A stretch of 64,000 nt of DNA from Allorhodopirellula heiligendammensis (GTDB lineage: Bacteria; Planctomycetota; Planctomycetia; Pirellulales; Pirellulaceae), in NCBI RefSeq assembly GCF_007860105.1, contig NZ_SJPU01000002.1, positions 1,291,739 to 1,355,738 on the forward strand, in the 5' to 3' direction. Below are positions 17,122 through 27,038 of the stretch, piece by piece. Numbering within the stretch: position 1 is the stretch's first letter; each line of letters opens with the position of its first letter. Under the pieces are notes generated by a model. That model did no database searches. It was not told the origin of the DNA and saw only the letters and a program-made list of their open reading frames with translations. Made by a program: the position numbers and the translations under genes.

Positions 17122-19248
17122 ATGACGCTGATCGACTACGCCGTTTTGGCGATTTACTTTGCGACCATGATCGCGATTGGGATCTGGGCGATGCGCCGCG
17201 TCCATAACCAGGAAGACTACTTCATGGGTGGGCGTGGATTCGGGAAACTCCTGCAGACGTTCGCGGCTTTTGGAGCTGGGACCGGAGCCCACGAACCGGT
17301 CACAGTCGGACGGACGACGTGGACCAGCGGGCTGAGCGGGGTGTGGTCAGCCATGATGTGGTTGTTCGTGACCCCTGTGTACTGGATTACAGCGGTTTGG
17401 TACCGACGAATGCGTCATTTGACGCTCGGGGATTGGTTTGTGGAACGATACCAGTCGCAGGCACTCGGGGCCGCCTACACGCTCTTCGCAATTGCGTTCT
17501 ACATGTTCTATCTATCCACGATGCTATCAGCGATCGCCAAGTTCGCGGTGCCACTGATCGGAGTGGACGTTGGATTGTTTGGTTACGAGCTGAAGTACAC
17601 ATTGATTCCCGCGATCGCCGTGATCGTGATTCTGTACGGTGTTCTGGGAGGTCTGACGGCGGCGTATTGGACGGATTTGATTCAAGGTCTGTTTATCATT
17701 CTGTTGTCGATTCTTTTGATACCCAATGGTCTGTGGGCGATTGCGGCGAAGTACGGTGGCGACGGCGAAGAGGGCTTGATGGATGGCTTTCGGATCATGC
17801 ACGAGCGTGTGTCCGCCGATTATTTTCAGCTGTTCGCAGGACCGAGCAGTGGCGAGTTTCCGGTTCACTATATTATCTCGCTATCGATTCTCGCCTTGAT
17901 CGGCATCGTCGTGCAGCCACACTTCATCGCCACCGGCGGTGGTTCAGCGAAGACCGAAGACGAAGCTCGGATCGGATTGGTGGTCGGCAATTTTCTGAAA
18001 CGACTGTGTACGATCGGTTGGGCGTTGACGGCATTGATCGCATTGGCGTTGTTGGCTGGTAACCCCGAGATTGCGGCCGATCCTGACCGCGTCTGGGGTG
18101 TTGCCGCGCGAGAGATTCTGGGCCCGTTGAATATGGGTTTGGTGGGGCTGATGCTAGCATGTTTGCTCGCCGCGATGATGAGTTCCGCCGACACCTATAT
18201 GATTGTGACGTCGGGGTTGGTGGTCCGAAATCTTTACGCGCCGTACATCAATCCTAGTGCAAATGAGCGGAAGTACGTGTTGGTAGGTCGCCTGACAGGA
18301 CTGCTGATCATTGTGGGTGCCTCGGCAGTGGCCCTACTCATTTCCGATGTCTTCACGCAGTTCAAGTTGGCGATGGAATTGCCCATTTTGTTTGCCGCAC
18401 CGTTCTGGGTCGGAATGTATTGGCGTCGTTCCAATCGCATCGCCGCCTGGGGAACAATCGTGTTCTCGCTCATGTTCTTCTTTGTCCTGCCGCAAGCCCT
18501 GCCACGATTGGTGCCGTCGCTGTACGAGTCCCCGGGACTGGCGGCGACCACTCAAGTCGTCACGACGACACTCCGCCGTGAAGCGACAGAGTCGGACGTT
18601 GCCCGGCATCAGGCTTGGCAGACGGTCCGGGAAAGTCAAGCGGCGGCGGACTCGCTCGGGCCACCGCCACCCAATGCTGAGGTGGGCGAAATGATTACGA
18701 TCGTCACCACGTCAGGGGGCGCACCGATTTTTTGGAATGGCCCGCTCACTGCCGTTGAAGACGTGCAGCTCGAAACGGTATCTGAATCCACACGCGGCGA
18801 AATTCACCGACGCGTCCAGCGACAAGTGGGTACACAAACCGGCAGTGGATCGTTGAATCTCGACTTTGTCCTGTACTCGGGACTCGGCTTCGATCTCAGT
18901 GGCGTGTCTGCGGCGACGCTCGAAACGCTGCGTCTACCCGCCCGAGTGCTGTTGCCGTTTTTGGTGCTCGGGGGATTGAGTCTGTTAACGCGAAAAGATG
19001 AACAGCGGATGCTCGATCGGTATTTTGCCAAGATGAACACCCCTGTGCTGGCGGACCCGGCCGCTGATGGTGCGAGGTTGGAACAGGCGTACGAGAATCC
19101 GCCGACAACCCGCAAGATTTTCCCCGAGAGCGACTGGGAATTCACGTGGCCAACCGCCCGCGATGTCATCGGGTTTTCACTCGCCTGCGCCGCCTGTGCG
19201 GTGATCATTGGTCTGCTCAGTTGGCTGGCGGGACTCGGGGGAACCTGA
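17122..19248 (+). CDS. Sodium:solute symporter (SSS family)
   Basis: 708 residues, longer than the common 500-550. The first about 470 residues hold a series of transmembrane helices with SSS features: an N-terminal DYAVLAIYFATMIAIGIWAM helix, a GGRGFGKLLQTFAAFGAGTG segment, and ACLLAAMMSSADTYMIVTSG, the characteristic LAAxMSS(A)D motif of sodium binding. A polar insert of about 130 residues (near 475-600) separates the last helices; the C-terminus returns to membrane segments. It is divergent from nagB-nagA. The substrate may be a sugar or amino sugar by context only. Confidence 0.9.
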   Translation: MTLIDYAVLAIYFATMIAIGIWAMRRVHNQEDYFMGGRGFGKLLQTFAAFGAGTGAHEPVTVGRTTWTSGLSGVWSAMMWLFVTPVYWITAVWYRRMRHLTLGDWFVERYQSQALGAAYTLFAIAFYMFYLSTMLSAIAKFAVPLIGVDVGLFGYELKYTLIPAIAVIVILYGVLGGLTAAYWTDLIQGLFIILLSILLIPNGLWAIAAKYGGDGEEGLMDGFRIMHERVSADYFQLFAGPSSGEFPVHYIISLSILALIGIVVQPHFIATGGGSAKTEDEARIGLVVGNFLKRLCTIGWALTALIALALLAGNPEIAADPDRVWGVAAREILGPLNMGLVGLMLACLLAAMMSSADTYMIVTSGLVVRNLYAPYINPSANERKYVLVGRLTGLLIIVGASAVALLISDVFTQFKLAMELPILFAAPFWVGMYWRRSNRIAAWGTIVFSLMFFFVLPQALPRLVPSLYESPGLAATTQVVTTTLRREATESDVARHQAWQTVRESQAAADSLGPPPPNAEVGEMITIVTTSGGAPIFWNGPLTAVEDVQLETVSESTRGEIHRRVQRQVGTQTGSGSLNLDFVLYSGLGFDLSGVSAATLETLRLPARVLLPFLVLGGLSLLTRKDEQRMLDRYFAKMNTPVLADPAADGARLEQAYENPPTTRKIFPESDWEFTWPTARDVIGFSLACAACAVIIGLLSWLAGLGGT

Positions 19249-19675
19249 GTTGTCAGAGTAGCCGAGGAGCGCGCGGACACGGACAGATTTTGATGGGGAA
19301 CGTTGATGGAAGGGTTGAGTGTTTTTACTCGATCAGCTCGTTGGCAGGCTCCAGCCTCACGCCGTGAACGGTCTTCATACAGCGTTTTGCTGGAGCGTTG
19401 TATGGTCCCATCGTCCCGTGTTTGCAGAGGTCCCGTGCGTGCAGAAGAAAGGGGCCGGACGGGACGATGGTCTCATCCTACGTTCCATCACGTCAACCTC
19501 CCGAGAGCACGCCTACGCAGGTGGAGGGCACGTTTTGATGAATGTCGCCACTTGGTTTATTTGCTTACGGGCGGATTACGTCATTGGCAGACGCAGTTCC
19601 GGTGTGCATAATGCAGTGGTCTGCATTCCCACCTCCTGTCCTACCTCTTCCCCGCTTTGCCGGAGTTCCCACATC
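19249..19675. other. Intergenic stretch, 427 bp, holding one copy of a dispersed inverted repeat
   Basis: The frame of the downstream oxidoreductase is open back to 19319, but the extra 119 residues look non-coding (Cys/Arg/Trp-rich, no family), and the Tat signal starts at 19676. The only structure seen is the inverted repeat at 19401-19483. Confidence 0.6.
19401..19483. repeat. Dispersed inverted repeat, copy 1
   Basis: ccatcgtcccg at 19408-19418 pairs perfectly with cgggacgatgg at 19460-19470 (11 bp). The reverse complement of 19460-19477 matches 38991-39008 at 17 of 18 bases and also resembles 47277-47294. The three loci therefore share one arm, and this copy is inverted relative to the other two. 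It is non-coding and lies upstream of the oxidoreductase gene. Confidence 0.75.
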
Positions 19676-21226
19676 ATGAATCGTCTGACTCGACGCGAAT
19701 TTTCTGTTTCTGCTGCTGCCGCCAGCGTGGCTACTGGGTTGGTCGCTGGTGTTCACACCAGTTCCCGTGCCGCTGCCGCTGACACCAAGGCCGAACAACT
19801 CGGCGTCGCGGTATGCGGGGTCAACAGTCGCGGGATGGCGCATGTGGGTGGTTTCCATCACGATCCGCGCACGATCATTCGGGTGCTCGTCGATGTCGAT
19901 TCGAAGGTCGGTGAACAACGCGCCGACCAAGTCGAAAAAACTCAGGGTGTCCGGCCTCGCGTAGTCTCCGACGTGCGTGAGGTCCTTGATGCTGACGACG
20001 TGCAGATCGTCACGGCAGCAACGCCCAATCATTGGCATGCGATCATCGGAGTGTGGGCCATGCAGGCGGGCAAAGACGTCTACATTGAGAAACCCGTTAG
20101 CCACAACATTGACGAAGGCCGAGCACTGGTAGCCGCGGCCAAGAAGTACGAGCGGATGTTTCAGACCGGCAGCCAATGCCGCAGTAGCAAGGCCTGCATC
20201 GATGCGGTCAAGTTCATGGCCGACGGCGGAATCGGTGACGTCAATCTCGCTCGGGGGCTGTGCTACAAACGACGCAAGTCGATTGGTGAATTGGGTGATT
20301 ATGCGGTGCCGCCTACCGTTGATTACAGTTTGTGGAGCGGTCCGGCAGAGTATACAACTCCTAAGGTGACGCGGCCCAAATTCCATTATGATTGGCACTG
20401 GCAGCGACTCTACGGCAATGGTGACTCGGGCAACCAAGGTCCACACCAAACCGATATCTCGCGTTGGGGAATGGGGCTCGATCGCCACCCCAATACCATT
20501 CTCAGCTACGGTGGACGTTTGGGATATCAGGCCGAACGCAAAAACCCAGACTACGTGGACGCTGGTGATACAGCCAACACGCAGGTTGCCATCTATGATT
20601 ATGGCGACAAGACGATTGTCTTTGAAACTCGCGGTCTGAGCGTCGACAATTCTGCTGACGAAGAACTCAACGCTTTGTTTCAGTCCAAGAATGGCAATAA
20701 GATTGGCGTGGTGTTCTACGGCAGCGACGGTTATGTCGTCCAAACGAGCTATGACTTGTGCCGTGTGTATGATCGCAATATGAACCAAACTCGTGAGTTC
20801 ACGCATGACTCACGATCTGACGGCGATTTGGTTGATGTCCACGTCAGTAACTTCATTGATGCGGTTGTCTCTCGGGATGCCTCGGCATTGACTGCGGACG
20901 CTCGCGTTGGCCATCTGTCGGCCGCGATGGCGCACCATGCCAATGTTTCCTATTACTTGGGCGATTCCAACAAATCGACGCCGGCAGAACTCGCTGCCGC
21001 TGTGGAAGCATTCAAATCTCGCGATGACGATGCTGCGACACTTGAGCGAACGCTGCAGCACCTTCGCGACAACGGCGTCGACCTTGAAGTGGATAAACTC
21101 TCACTCGGCCCGGTATTGAACTTCGATTTAGAAACCGAGCGGTACATTGATAATGATGCTGCCAACGCGATGTTGACTCGCGATTACCGAGAAGACTTCA
21201 CGGTCCCCTCACCGGCCGACGTTTGA
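19676..21226 (+). CDS. Gfo/Idh/MocA family oxidoreductase with Tat signal
   Basis: 516 residues from the ATG at 19676, chosen because NRLTRREFSVSAAAASVATG follows directly: a twin-arginine signal with a hydrophobic core. The N-terminal Rossmann fold binds NAD(P) (LGVAVCGVNSRGMAHVGGFH, then VLVDVDSK). The family motif EKPVSHN is present near the end of the nucleotide domain and follows VTAATPNHWHAIIG. The C-terminal domain contains the HWQRLYGNGDSGNQGPHQ and ISRWGM features seen in the planctomycete secreted subgroup. Substrate unknown; sugars or inositols are usual. The stop overlaps the start of mtnA (TGATG). Confidence 0.93.
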   Translation: MNRLTRREFSVSAAAASVATGLVAGVHTSSRAAAADTKAEQLGVAVCGVNSRGMAHVGGFHHDPRTIIRVLVDVDSKVGEQRADQVEKTQGVRPRVVSDVREVLDADDVQIVTAATPNHWHAIIGVWAMQAGKDVYIEKPVSHNIDEGRALVAAAKKYERMFQTGSQCRSSKACIDAVKFMADGGIGDVNLARGLCYKRRKSIGELGDYAVPPTVDYSLWSGPAEYTTPKVTRPKFHYDWHWQRLYGNGDSGNQGPHQTDISRWGMGLDRHPNTILSYGGRLGYQAERKNPDYVDAGDTANTQVAIYDYGDKTIVFETRGLSVDNSADEELNALFQSKNGNKIGVVFYGSDGYVVQTSYDLCRVYDRNMNQTREFTHDSRSDGDLVDVHVSNFIDAVVSRDASALTADARVGHLSAAMAHHANVSYYLGDSNKSTPAELAAAVEAFKSRDDDAATLERTLQHLRDNGVDLEVDKLSLGPVLNFDLETERYIDNDAANAMLTRDYREDFTVPSPADV

Positions 21227-22293
21227 TGCCGGACGCTGAAACGATCCGGTACCGCGCTGCCGATTCCGGTGCACCCGCTGCAGTTGATCTGCTCGACCAA
21301 ACTCGCTTGCCCGGCGAGGTCAGTCGCTTGGTGTGCACCGATTTGTCGGCGCTGCACGATGCGATCGTGCGACTGGTCGTTCGTGGGGCGCCCGCCATCG
21401 GCATCGCGGCGGCCTACGGCGTGACGTTAGCTCGGATTGAATCATCGGCCACTCCCGACGAGGTGAGAGAAACCTATCGCAGTGCGATTGATTATCTGGC
21501 CACGAGCCGCCCCACGGCGGTGAATTTGTTCTGGGCACTGGACCGCATGCGGACTGTCGTCGATTCGTTAGAGGATGCGGCAATTGCTGAACTGCCAAGT
21601 CGGCTAGCCGCTGAGGCCATTCAGATCCATCAGGAGGATCGCGCGATGTGTCGCGAGATGGGGCGGCACGGAGCTCCCCTGTTCAGCGAATGCCGCACCG
21701 TTTTGACACATTGCAATGCCGGATCGCTGGCCACGTCGGCGTACGGCACGGCCCTAGCGCCCATTTATTATTTGCATGAGCAGGGTCACTTGCTCGCTGT
21801 CTATGCCGATGAGACCCGGCCGCTCTTGCAAGGAGCGCGTTTGACGGCTTGGGAACTATCTCAGGCGGGCGTGAATGTGACGGTCTGCACCGACTCGATG
21901 GCCGGTGGCTTGATGCGACGTGGCATGATCGATGCCGTGGTCGTAGGGGCTGATCGAATCGCCGCCTGCGGTGATGTTGCCAACAAAATTGGGACCTACC
22001 CCTTAGCGGTGCTCGCTCGATATCACGCGATCCCGTTCTACGTCGTGGCCCCCACGAACACCTTTGATCTCGAACTCGCCTCCGGCGACCTGATTCCCAT
22101 TGAACAGCGGGGCGAAGACGAAGTGCGTTATGCCAGCGGTCAGGCCAGTGGCGTTATGACCGTGCCGCGGGAAGCCAACGTGATAAATCCTGCTTTCGAT
22201 GTCACACCCGCTGAGTTGGTCTCTGCGATCATCACGGAACGAGGAGTGATCGAAGAACCAAACGCGGTTAGAATTCAAGAGCATTTCGGTTAG
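21226..22293 (+). CDS. mtnA: S-methyl-5-thioribose-1-phosphate isomerase
   Basis: 355 residues. It isomerises 5-methylthioribose-1-phosphate to the ribulose form in methionine salvage. Signature segments: RGAPAIGIAAAYGV, RPTAVNLFWALDRM, THCNAGSLATSAYGTALAPI with the catalytic Cys, and VVVGADRIAACGDVANKIGT with the catalytic Asp. A TTG codon at 21223 directly precedes the ATG; the ATG overlapping the upstream TGA is the more likely start and implies translational coupling with the oxidoreductase. No other methionine-salvage gene is in the window. The eIF2B-alpha-like fold is clear, and MtnA is favoured over the related ribose-1,5-bisphosphate isomerase because of motif order. Confidence 0.93.
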   Translation: MPDAETIRYRAADSGAPAAVDLLDQTRLPGEVSRLVCTDLSALHDAIVRLVVRGAPAIGIAAAYGVTLARIESSATPDEVRETYRSAIDYLATSRPTAVNLFWALDRMRTVVDSLEDAAIAELPSRLAAEAIQIHQEDRAMCREMGRHGAPLFSECRTVLTHCNAGSLATSAYGTALAPIYYLHEQGHLLAVYADETRPLLQGARLTAWELSQAGVNVTVCTDSMAGGLMRRGMIDAVVVGADRIAACGDVANKIGTYPLAVLARYHAIPFYVVAPTNTFDLELASGDLIPIEQRGEDEVRYASGQASGVMTVPREANVINPAFDVTPAELVSAIITERGVIEEPNAVRIQEHFG

Positions 22294-22362
22294 TTATTCT
22301 CGCACTCGTTCAACTGTGGATTGGTTAGCTCGGCGCGCCAGCGCGGAAAAACGATATTGACC

Positions 22363-23586
22363 ATGGGCGCTAGTAACCCGATCCAAGCCGCGAGGCGACG
22401 TCGTTGCGAAGTGATGGGGATCGATTTCGACGCGGCGAGTGAGTCGTTTCTGGCCGCGATCTCACTTGCGCAACCGCTCGTGGCGATCGTGTGCAGTCGC
22501 GTGGGGCATGATCCCCGCCGTCATCGACGCTTGTCGCAGCAGATTGCCGTCTCGGTGCAACAGGCTCGCCGTGACGAGGCGACCTTGTTGATTGCAGATG
22601 GGACCGCGATCGATCCGTGGGTGACCCATGCCGCTGAGGTGTTTCAGGTCCCTGTGGTCCGACTTGCAGCGAGCGACCAAGGGGATCGAGACGTGATCGC
22701 CATGGCTGATCGTGTTGACGCAGCGTACGTCCGCAGCGGCGGGAAGGTCACGAAGATTTTACGGAAGCGAGCAAAACTGCAATCGGGAATGGTGCGCGTG
22801 GCGATCGCAGGTCCCACCAGTGACGGGCTGCAGAAGGACGGGCCGCAGAAGGACCGGCACGCCATCTGGCAGCTGCTCGATGCCGGTGCGGTGGGGCGGT
22901 ATCTGCCTCACGATCACCACACCGGACCCGATGACGGGGGTGATCACGGCTCGCGAGAACTGCAACGGAGCAGCTGTCCTCCGATCGACTGGTCGAATTA
23001 TCTCGTACACTGCACGCGGGCGGCAGCGGGACCATGGCCGGGACAAAGTTGGGCGAGTTACCGCGACGATCTGTTGTTAGCAGATCCCGCGGCTGCTGCC
23101 CGTGATGCCATCGACACGCTATGTCGGATCGTCAGATGTCAGCGGTTGATCGCTGGGGCGACCACATCGGACCAAGCGGCAGGGGTGGTATGTTTTTCCG
23201 CCGTAGAGCTGCCCGAGCTACTGGCCGCACGCACCTACCGCAGCCATCTGCACCGTTGGGACTATGAGCCATTTGGCATCGCGATTGAACGCCGCGCGGC
23301 GTTGCGAATGGGGATGCAGCCGGTGGTGTATGGTGACCGCGTCACGCGACAGAAGCTACCGACCCATCAGCGGTTTCGGTTCCAGTCCGCCGGAACAACC
23401 TATGATTGGACGAAGGAACGGGAGTGGAGAAGCAACACCGATATTGATTTGAGCCGGCTCGGCATGGGCGAGGTTCTCATCTTTGTTCCTGATGAAAACT
23501 CCGCCCGCCGAGTCGGCTCATGCAATCAAGCGACTTGGTCAATCATCCGGCTCGATCAGTTGCCAGCCGCAGAGAAGCCGGTTTGA
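22363..23586 (+). CDS. Unrecognised protein; Rossmann-like N-terminus, C-terminal EREWR motif
   Basis: 407 residues from ATG 22363; a TTG at 22321 would add 14. I do not recognise a named family. The N-terminal about 150 residues look like a nucleotide-binding alpha/beta fold (LVAIVCSRVGHD, then ATLLIADGTAIDPWV, VPVVRLAAS, and DAAYVRSGGKVTKILRKRAK). The C-terminal part has YEPFGIAIERRAALRMGMQP, then VVYG, then YDWTKEREWR, VLIFVP. That pattern, a GI-A-G-PV-Y segment then DW-EREWR, is reminiscent of AbiGi/DUF2971-type proteins; this is an impression, not a match. The 3' end overlaps the convergent secretin gene by 31 bp. Confidence 0.75.
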   Translation: MGASNPIQAARRRRCEVMGIDFDAASESFLAAISLAQPLVAIVCSRVGHDPRRHRRLSQQIAVSVQQARRDEATLLIADGTAIDPWVTHAAEVFQVPVVRLAASDQGDRDVIAMADRVDAAYVRSGGKVTKILRKRAKLQSGMVRVAIAGPTSDGLQKDGPQKDRHAIWQLLDAGAVGRYLPHDHHTGPDDGGDHGSRELQRSSCPPIDWSNYLVHCTRAAAGPWPGQSWASYRDDLLLADPAAAARDAIDTLCRIVRCQRLIAGATTSDQAAGVVCFSAVELPELLAARTYRSHLHRWDYEPFGIAIERRAALRMGMQPVVYGDRVTRQKLPTHQRFRFQSAGTTYDWTKEREWRSNTDIDLSRLGMGEVLIFVPDENSARRVGSCNQATWSIIRLDQLPAAEKPV

Positions 23587-26500
23587 GCGACTTCTTCTTC
23601 TTCCTGGATGATGATCCGTGGCGTGACCATGAGCATCAAGCTCGAGGAGGACCGACCCACACCCGTGTTCCGGAATAGCCGGCTGACGTACGGGATCTTG
23701 CTCAAGAACGGGATGCCTTGTTCGTTCCGGCCTTCACTTTGGCGTTTGATCCCACCGAGTAGGATCGTGCCGCCGTCAGGCACGCTGACCGTGGTGCTGA
23801 CCGACGTGGTGGCGAAGGTTGGTTGTTGCACGGTTGTACCTTGAGTCACTGTGTCTTCGGTCTCTTCGTCTTCGGCATCAATCACACCGTCACCATTGGT
23901 GTCGACGTTGGTGGTGCTTGACGATTTGGAAGTTCGGCTTCCCTCATAGGTGAAGGTATTGACTTCTCCGATTTGACTGAACGTCGGTACCAGTGTGAGG
24001 CGGACGAATCGTTTGTCTTCGCTGACGACGCCCTGGACATTCAACCGAGTGCCTTCGTCGAGAACAACGATGACAGGTTGTTGGGCGACGGCAAAGTCAC
24101 CGACGACCGGGATGATACTGGTCACGAACGGTCGCGACACGGTATCGTTGATCGTGGCAAACTGTCCATCGAACAGGGTCACCTTAGGTGCCTGCATGAT
24201 ATTGCTGCGGTTGTCACCCTGAGCGGCCTGCAAGAAGAAGTAGGCTTCGATGTCGCTGAGGATGGCGAAACCGATCGAGGACACTGCACTTGGGGCATTG
24301 AACGGGGGTACCGAACCAGCGAAGGTTTCTTGGTTGAGGGTGATATCCAAGTCATTCGTTGGGACACCATTGGGACCCGACAGGCCGATCGTCACTGCGG
24401 GACCGGAGTCATCCGCTGGGATCGATTGGGCGTTGTCGTCGAACTGTACGTCGAAGTCGATCCCGATCTGCTCGTAGAAGTTGTCCGAGAGAGTGATGAA
24501 GCGGACTTCGATCGTGATCTGCAGGTTTTGCAGTCGACGCAACGATTCGAGCAAGTCGACGATTTGATCGTGCACGTCGCTGGTCGTGCTAATGACGAGC
24601 GAGAGGTTTTGTGGGTAGGGAGCCATGGTACCAACACCACCCAGGGCTTCCCACGAGTCAGGCTCGATGGTTGTTTGGATCAAGCTCATGAGTTGACCAA
24701 AGTTTGCGATCGATCCACCGCCACGGCCCGTCGGCATGGCACCAGCGGCTCCGAGACCGCCAGCGAATGCGGAGTTGCCGCCCATGGGGCTGTACTGGCC
24801 GAGCATGTTCGTGCCGAGTTCGCCACTGGTGCTATTGGTCAGACCACCGCCGAGATTGGCCATCGAAACCGGGACGACTTGAACGTCGGTCGTGGGCCGT
24901 GTCATTTGATACGCAGACTTCAGAGCTCCCGCCAAACCATCCTCATATCCGGAGATAAAGTTTGGAATCGGCGTTACCAAGTCGGCGACTCGATAGGTAC
25001 GAGGGTACGTCATCGTCCGTCGTGCCTCGCGGCTGGTGACGTTGAGGACGTCGTTCTTGAGGACGTACGTCAAATCCAGATCTTCGAGCAGAATATTCAG
25101 TGCGCTCTTGAGCGGCAGGCGGCTGTTGACCGACTTGGAGACTGGTGTATCGCGAGTGATGCGAATGGCCGCGAGGGCACGCTGATCGATCACGATGGGC
25201 ACTCCCGTGACCGCGGACAGTTCGTCGAGGACTTCGCCGAGCGGACTGTTGCGATACTTCATTTCCACGCTGGTCTCAAGTTTTCGCTTGATTTCCTGTT
25301 CGCGTGGGCTCAGTTGGGTTTGTTGATCACGAGACGCCAGGCGACGACGCGACAGTGCCGCCCAATCCTGCGGGTCTTGGAATGAGAACGGGCGATCGGG
25401 GTCCGGCGCGATCATGGCTGCGTCGAGGGCGAGCATGTTGCTGTTGAATCCCTCTTCGCTCTGAGCGCGAATGTCGTTGCTCATCTGCAACCGAACTTGT
25501 TGTCGGCTGTTATGGAACATGGTCATTGCGATGGTCGAGTCAGGTTTCAGTTCACCGACCTGTTTGGCGATCACGAGTGCTTCTTCAAAGCGTTTTTGAT
25601 CCATCAAATCGTTGAAGCTATCGACGAGCTGGGAGATCTCTTGGTCAACCCGCGCTTCGCGAATGTCCTCGGTTTCCATCTCGGTACGAATTCGCTCGTT
25701 AGCAAGATCGAGGTCGATCTTGGCACGGTTGGCTTCGACGTAAGAGTTCTGTTCGCTGACGGCGCGTCCCACCATCGCGGTGAGCGAGGCTTTGGATGCT
25801 TCGTCAATGTTGGCACCATCGACTTTGCGGGCGAGCCGTTCGAGGTCATCAATGGCTTCGAGCGGTGCGGTTTCTCGTTTTTCGTTTGCTTTGGCGAGTT
25901 CAGTGGTGACCTCACGGTACAACCGTTTGACCTGCTGAGCAGCTTCGAGATCCGCTTGTTCGATCGGGGTCAGCGGCTCGGCAGGTTTACCCGTCGCGGG
26001 CATTCGAGACGGTTGGAGTAGCGTTAATTTATCTTGGAGGGCACGCCGCATTTCAGTCGGCAACTCGGCCTCGTACTCCCACGCTTTGACAAACTGGGCG
26101 CGGGCCTCGCTCTGTTTTCCCGTCGATAGCAATTGCATCCCAGCGGCGTACAGCGTCTCACCTTGGGAGGGGCTCCCGTTTGCGGGCGCGATCGCTTGTA
26201 CCTGTTGCACATTCGAAGAACCATCGGGCGAAAAAGCACCGCCGGCCTGAGCGACCATCGAGCTAGGTGCTTGCCGGTCCGCTTGGCCAATGGGCATCAC
26301 ACCGCCTGCGGGTGAGACGGTGCTCGGTGGAAGCTGGGTAAGGTCGATGCCCTGGCGGCGTGCGGCCGACTGCACATCGAGCAGCAACTGCCACGGGCGG
26401 GCGTCACCCGATTTGAATTCACTCTGAGCGACACCGAGTTTTTGAGCCGCAGAAGCATATTGGTGGGCTTGGCGAATGTCGCCTCGATCCAACGCCGTCC

Positions 26501-27038
26501 GGCCCATCGCGGTCCAGCGGCGAGTTTCCTGTTGGCGTCGTTCGAGTGACCACGTGGCGGGATTGTCAGCCGCTGCTGCACTGAGTGACTGTGCTGCGGT
26601 GTCCGCGTCGATCCCCTGCAAGGAGGATGGTGTCTGGGTAGTCGGGGCGATGTTCAGCAATTTCGCGTCGATACCGCGTGCGACTAGACGGTCAAACCGC
26701 TGACGCAGTTCGGCGTTGTCCGGGGCGGCTTGACGAGCTGCGCGGTAAGCCTGCACGGCACCGGTGTAATCCTTGGCCGCCAGGGACGCGTCGATCTTTT
26801 GCAGATACGAGCTGATGTCAGCAGCAGATTTTGCTGCCGACGGGGCCACCGAGTCCGGCAAGGTGAATTGCGCGCTCAGGGGCGTGCCATGCAATAGCAG
26901 GCATCCGAGCAGGCATCCGGGCAGCAGTGCTCGCCGTGCCACGGTTTTTCGTGACCGAGGGGCAATGCGATGCACAGCATCTCCACCGGCATCGCTGAGG
27001 CGATCCGCGAGGGAGGGGTCGAGGACCGATCGAGCCAT
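23556..27038 (-). CDS. Type II/III secretion system secretin (GspD/PulD family) with long N-terminal extension
   Basis: 1160 residues from the ATG at 27038. The frame stays open to 27359, but a signal peptide (RRALLPGCLLGCLLLHGTPL) lies soon after 27038. After it come TPR-like helices (near 50-80: YTGAVQAYRAARQAAPDN), a long coiled helical region, and an STN/N0-like domain (MKYRNSPLGEVLDELSAVTG). The secretin core occupies about the last 350 residues (ITIEVRFITLSDNFYEQIGI, VPDGGTILLGGIKRQ, IPFLSKIPYVSRLFRNTG, MLMVTPRIII). It would form the outer-membrane ring. No other secretion or pilus gene is in the window. A calcium-site-like DTNGDGVIDAEDEE loop lies near 1050. Confidence 0.92.
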   Translation of the reverse strand: MARSVLDPSLADRLSDAGGDAVHRIAPRSRKTVARRALLPGCLLGCLLLHGTPLSAQFTLPDSVAPSAAKSAADISSYLQKIDASLAAKDYTGAVQAYRAARQAAPDNAELRQRFDRLVARGIDAKLLNIAPTTQTPSSLQGIDADTAAQSLSAAAADNPATWSLERRQQETRRWTAMGRTALDRGDIRQAHQYASAAQKLGVAQSEFKSGDARPWQLLLDVQSAARRQGIDLTQLPPSTVSPAGGVMPIGQADRQAPSSMVAQAGGAFSPDGSSNVQQVQAIAPANGSPSQGETLYAAGMQLLSTGKQSEARAQFVKAWEYEAELPTEMRRALQDKLTLLQPSRMPATGKPAEPLTPIEQADLEAAQQVKRLYREVTTELAKANEKRETAPLEAIDDLERLARKVDGANIDEASKASLTAMVGRAVSEQNSYVEANRAKIDLDLANERIRTEMETEDIREARVDQEISQLVDSFNDLMDQKRFEEALVIAKQVGELKPDSTIAMTMFHNSRQQVRLQMSNDIRAQSEEGFNSNMLALDAAMIAPDPDRPFSFQDPQDWAALSRRRLASRDQQTQLSPREQEIKRKLETSVEMKYRNSPLGEVLDELSAVTGVPIVIDQRALAAIRITRDTPVSKSVNSRLPLKSALNILLEDLDLTYVLKNDVLNVTSREARRTMTYPRTYRVADLVTPIPNFISGYEDGLAGALKSAYQMTRPTTDVQVVPVSMANLGGGLTNSTSGELGTNMLGQYSPMGGNSAFAGGLGAAGAMPTGRGGGSIANFGQLMSLIQTTIEPDSWEALGGVGTMAPYPQNLSLVISTTSDVHDQIVDLLESLRRLQNLQITIEVRFITLSDNFYEQIGIDFDVQFDDNAQSIPADDSGPAVTIGLSGPNGVPTNDLDITLNQETFAGSVPPFNAPSAVSSIGFAILSDIEAYFFLQAAQGDNRSNIMQAPKVTLFDGQFATINDTVSRPFVTSIIPVVGDFAVAQQPVIVVLDEGTRLNVQGVVSEDKRFVRLTLVPTFSQIGEVNTFTYEGSRTSKSSSTTNVDTNGDGVIDAEDEETEDTVTQGTTVQQPTFATTSVSTTVSVPDGGTILLGGIKRQSEGRNEQGIPFLSKIPYVSRLFRNTGVGRSSSSLMLMVTPRIIIQEEEEVAQTGFSAAGN

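Noticed and set aside
19319-19675. Extension of the oxidoreductase upstream of 19676
   Set aside because: The Tat signal begins at 19676 and the upstream part contains a dispersed repeat, so it is non-coding.
23973-25385. 470-codon plus-strand open frame opposite the secretin
   Set aside because: Antisense to a clear secretin; composition (His/Asp/Arg-rich) is not protein-like.
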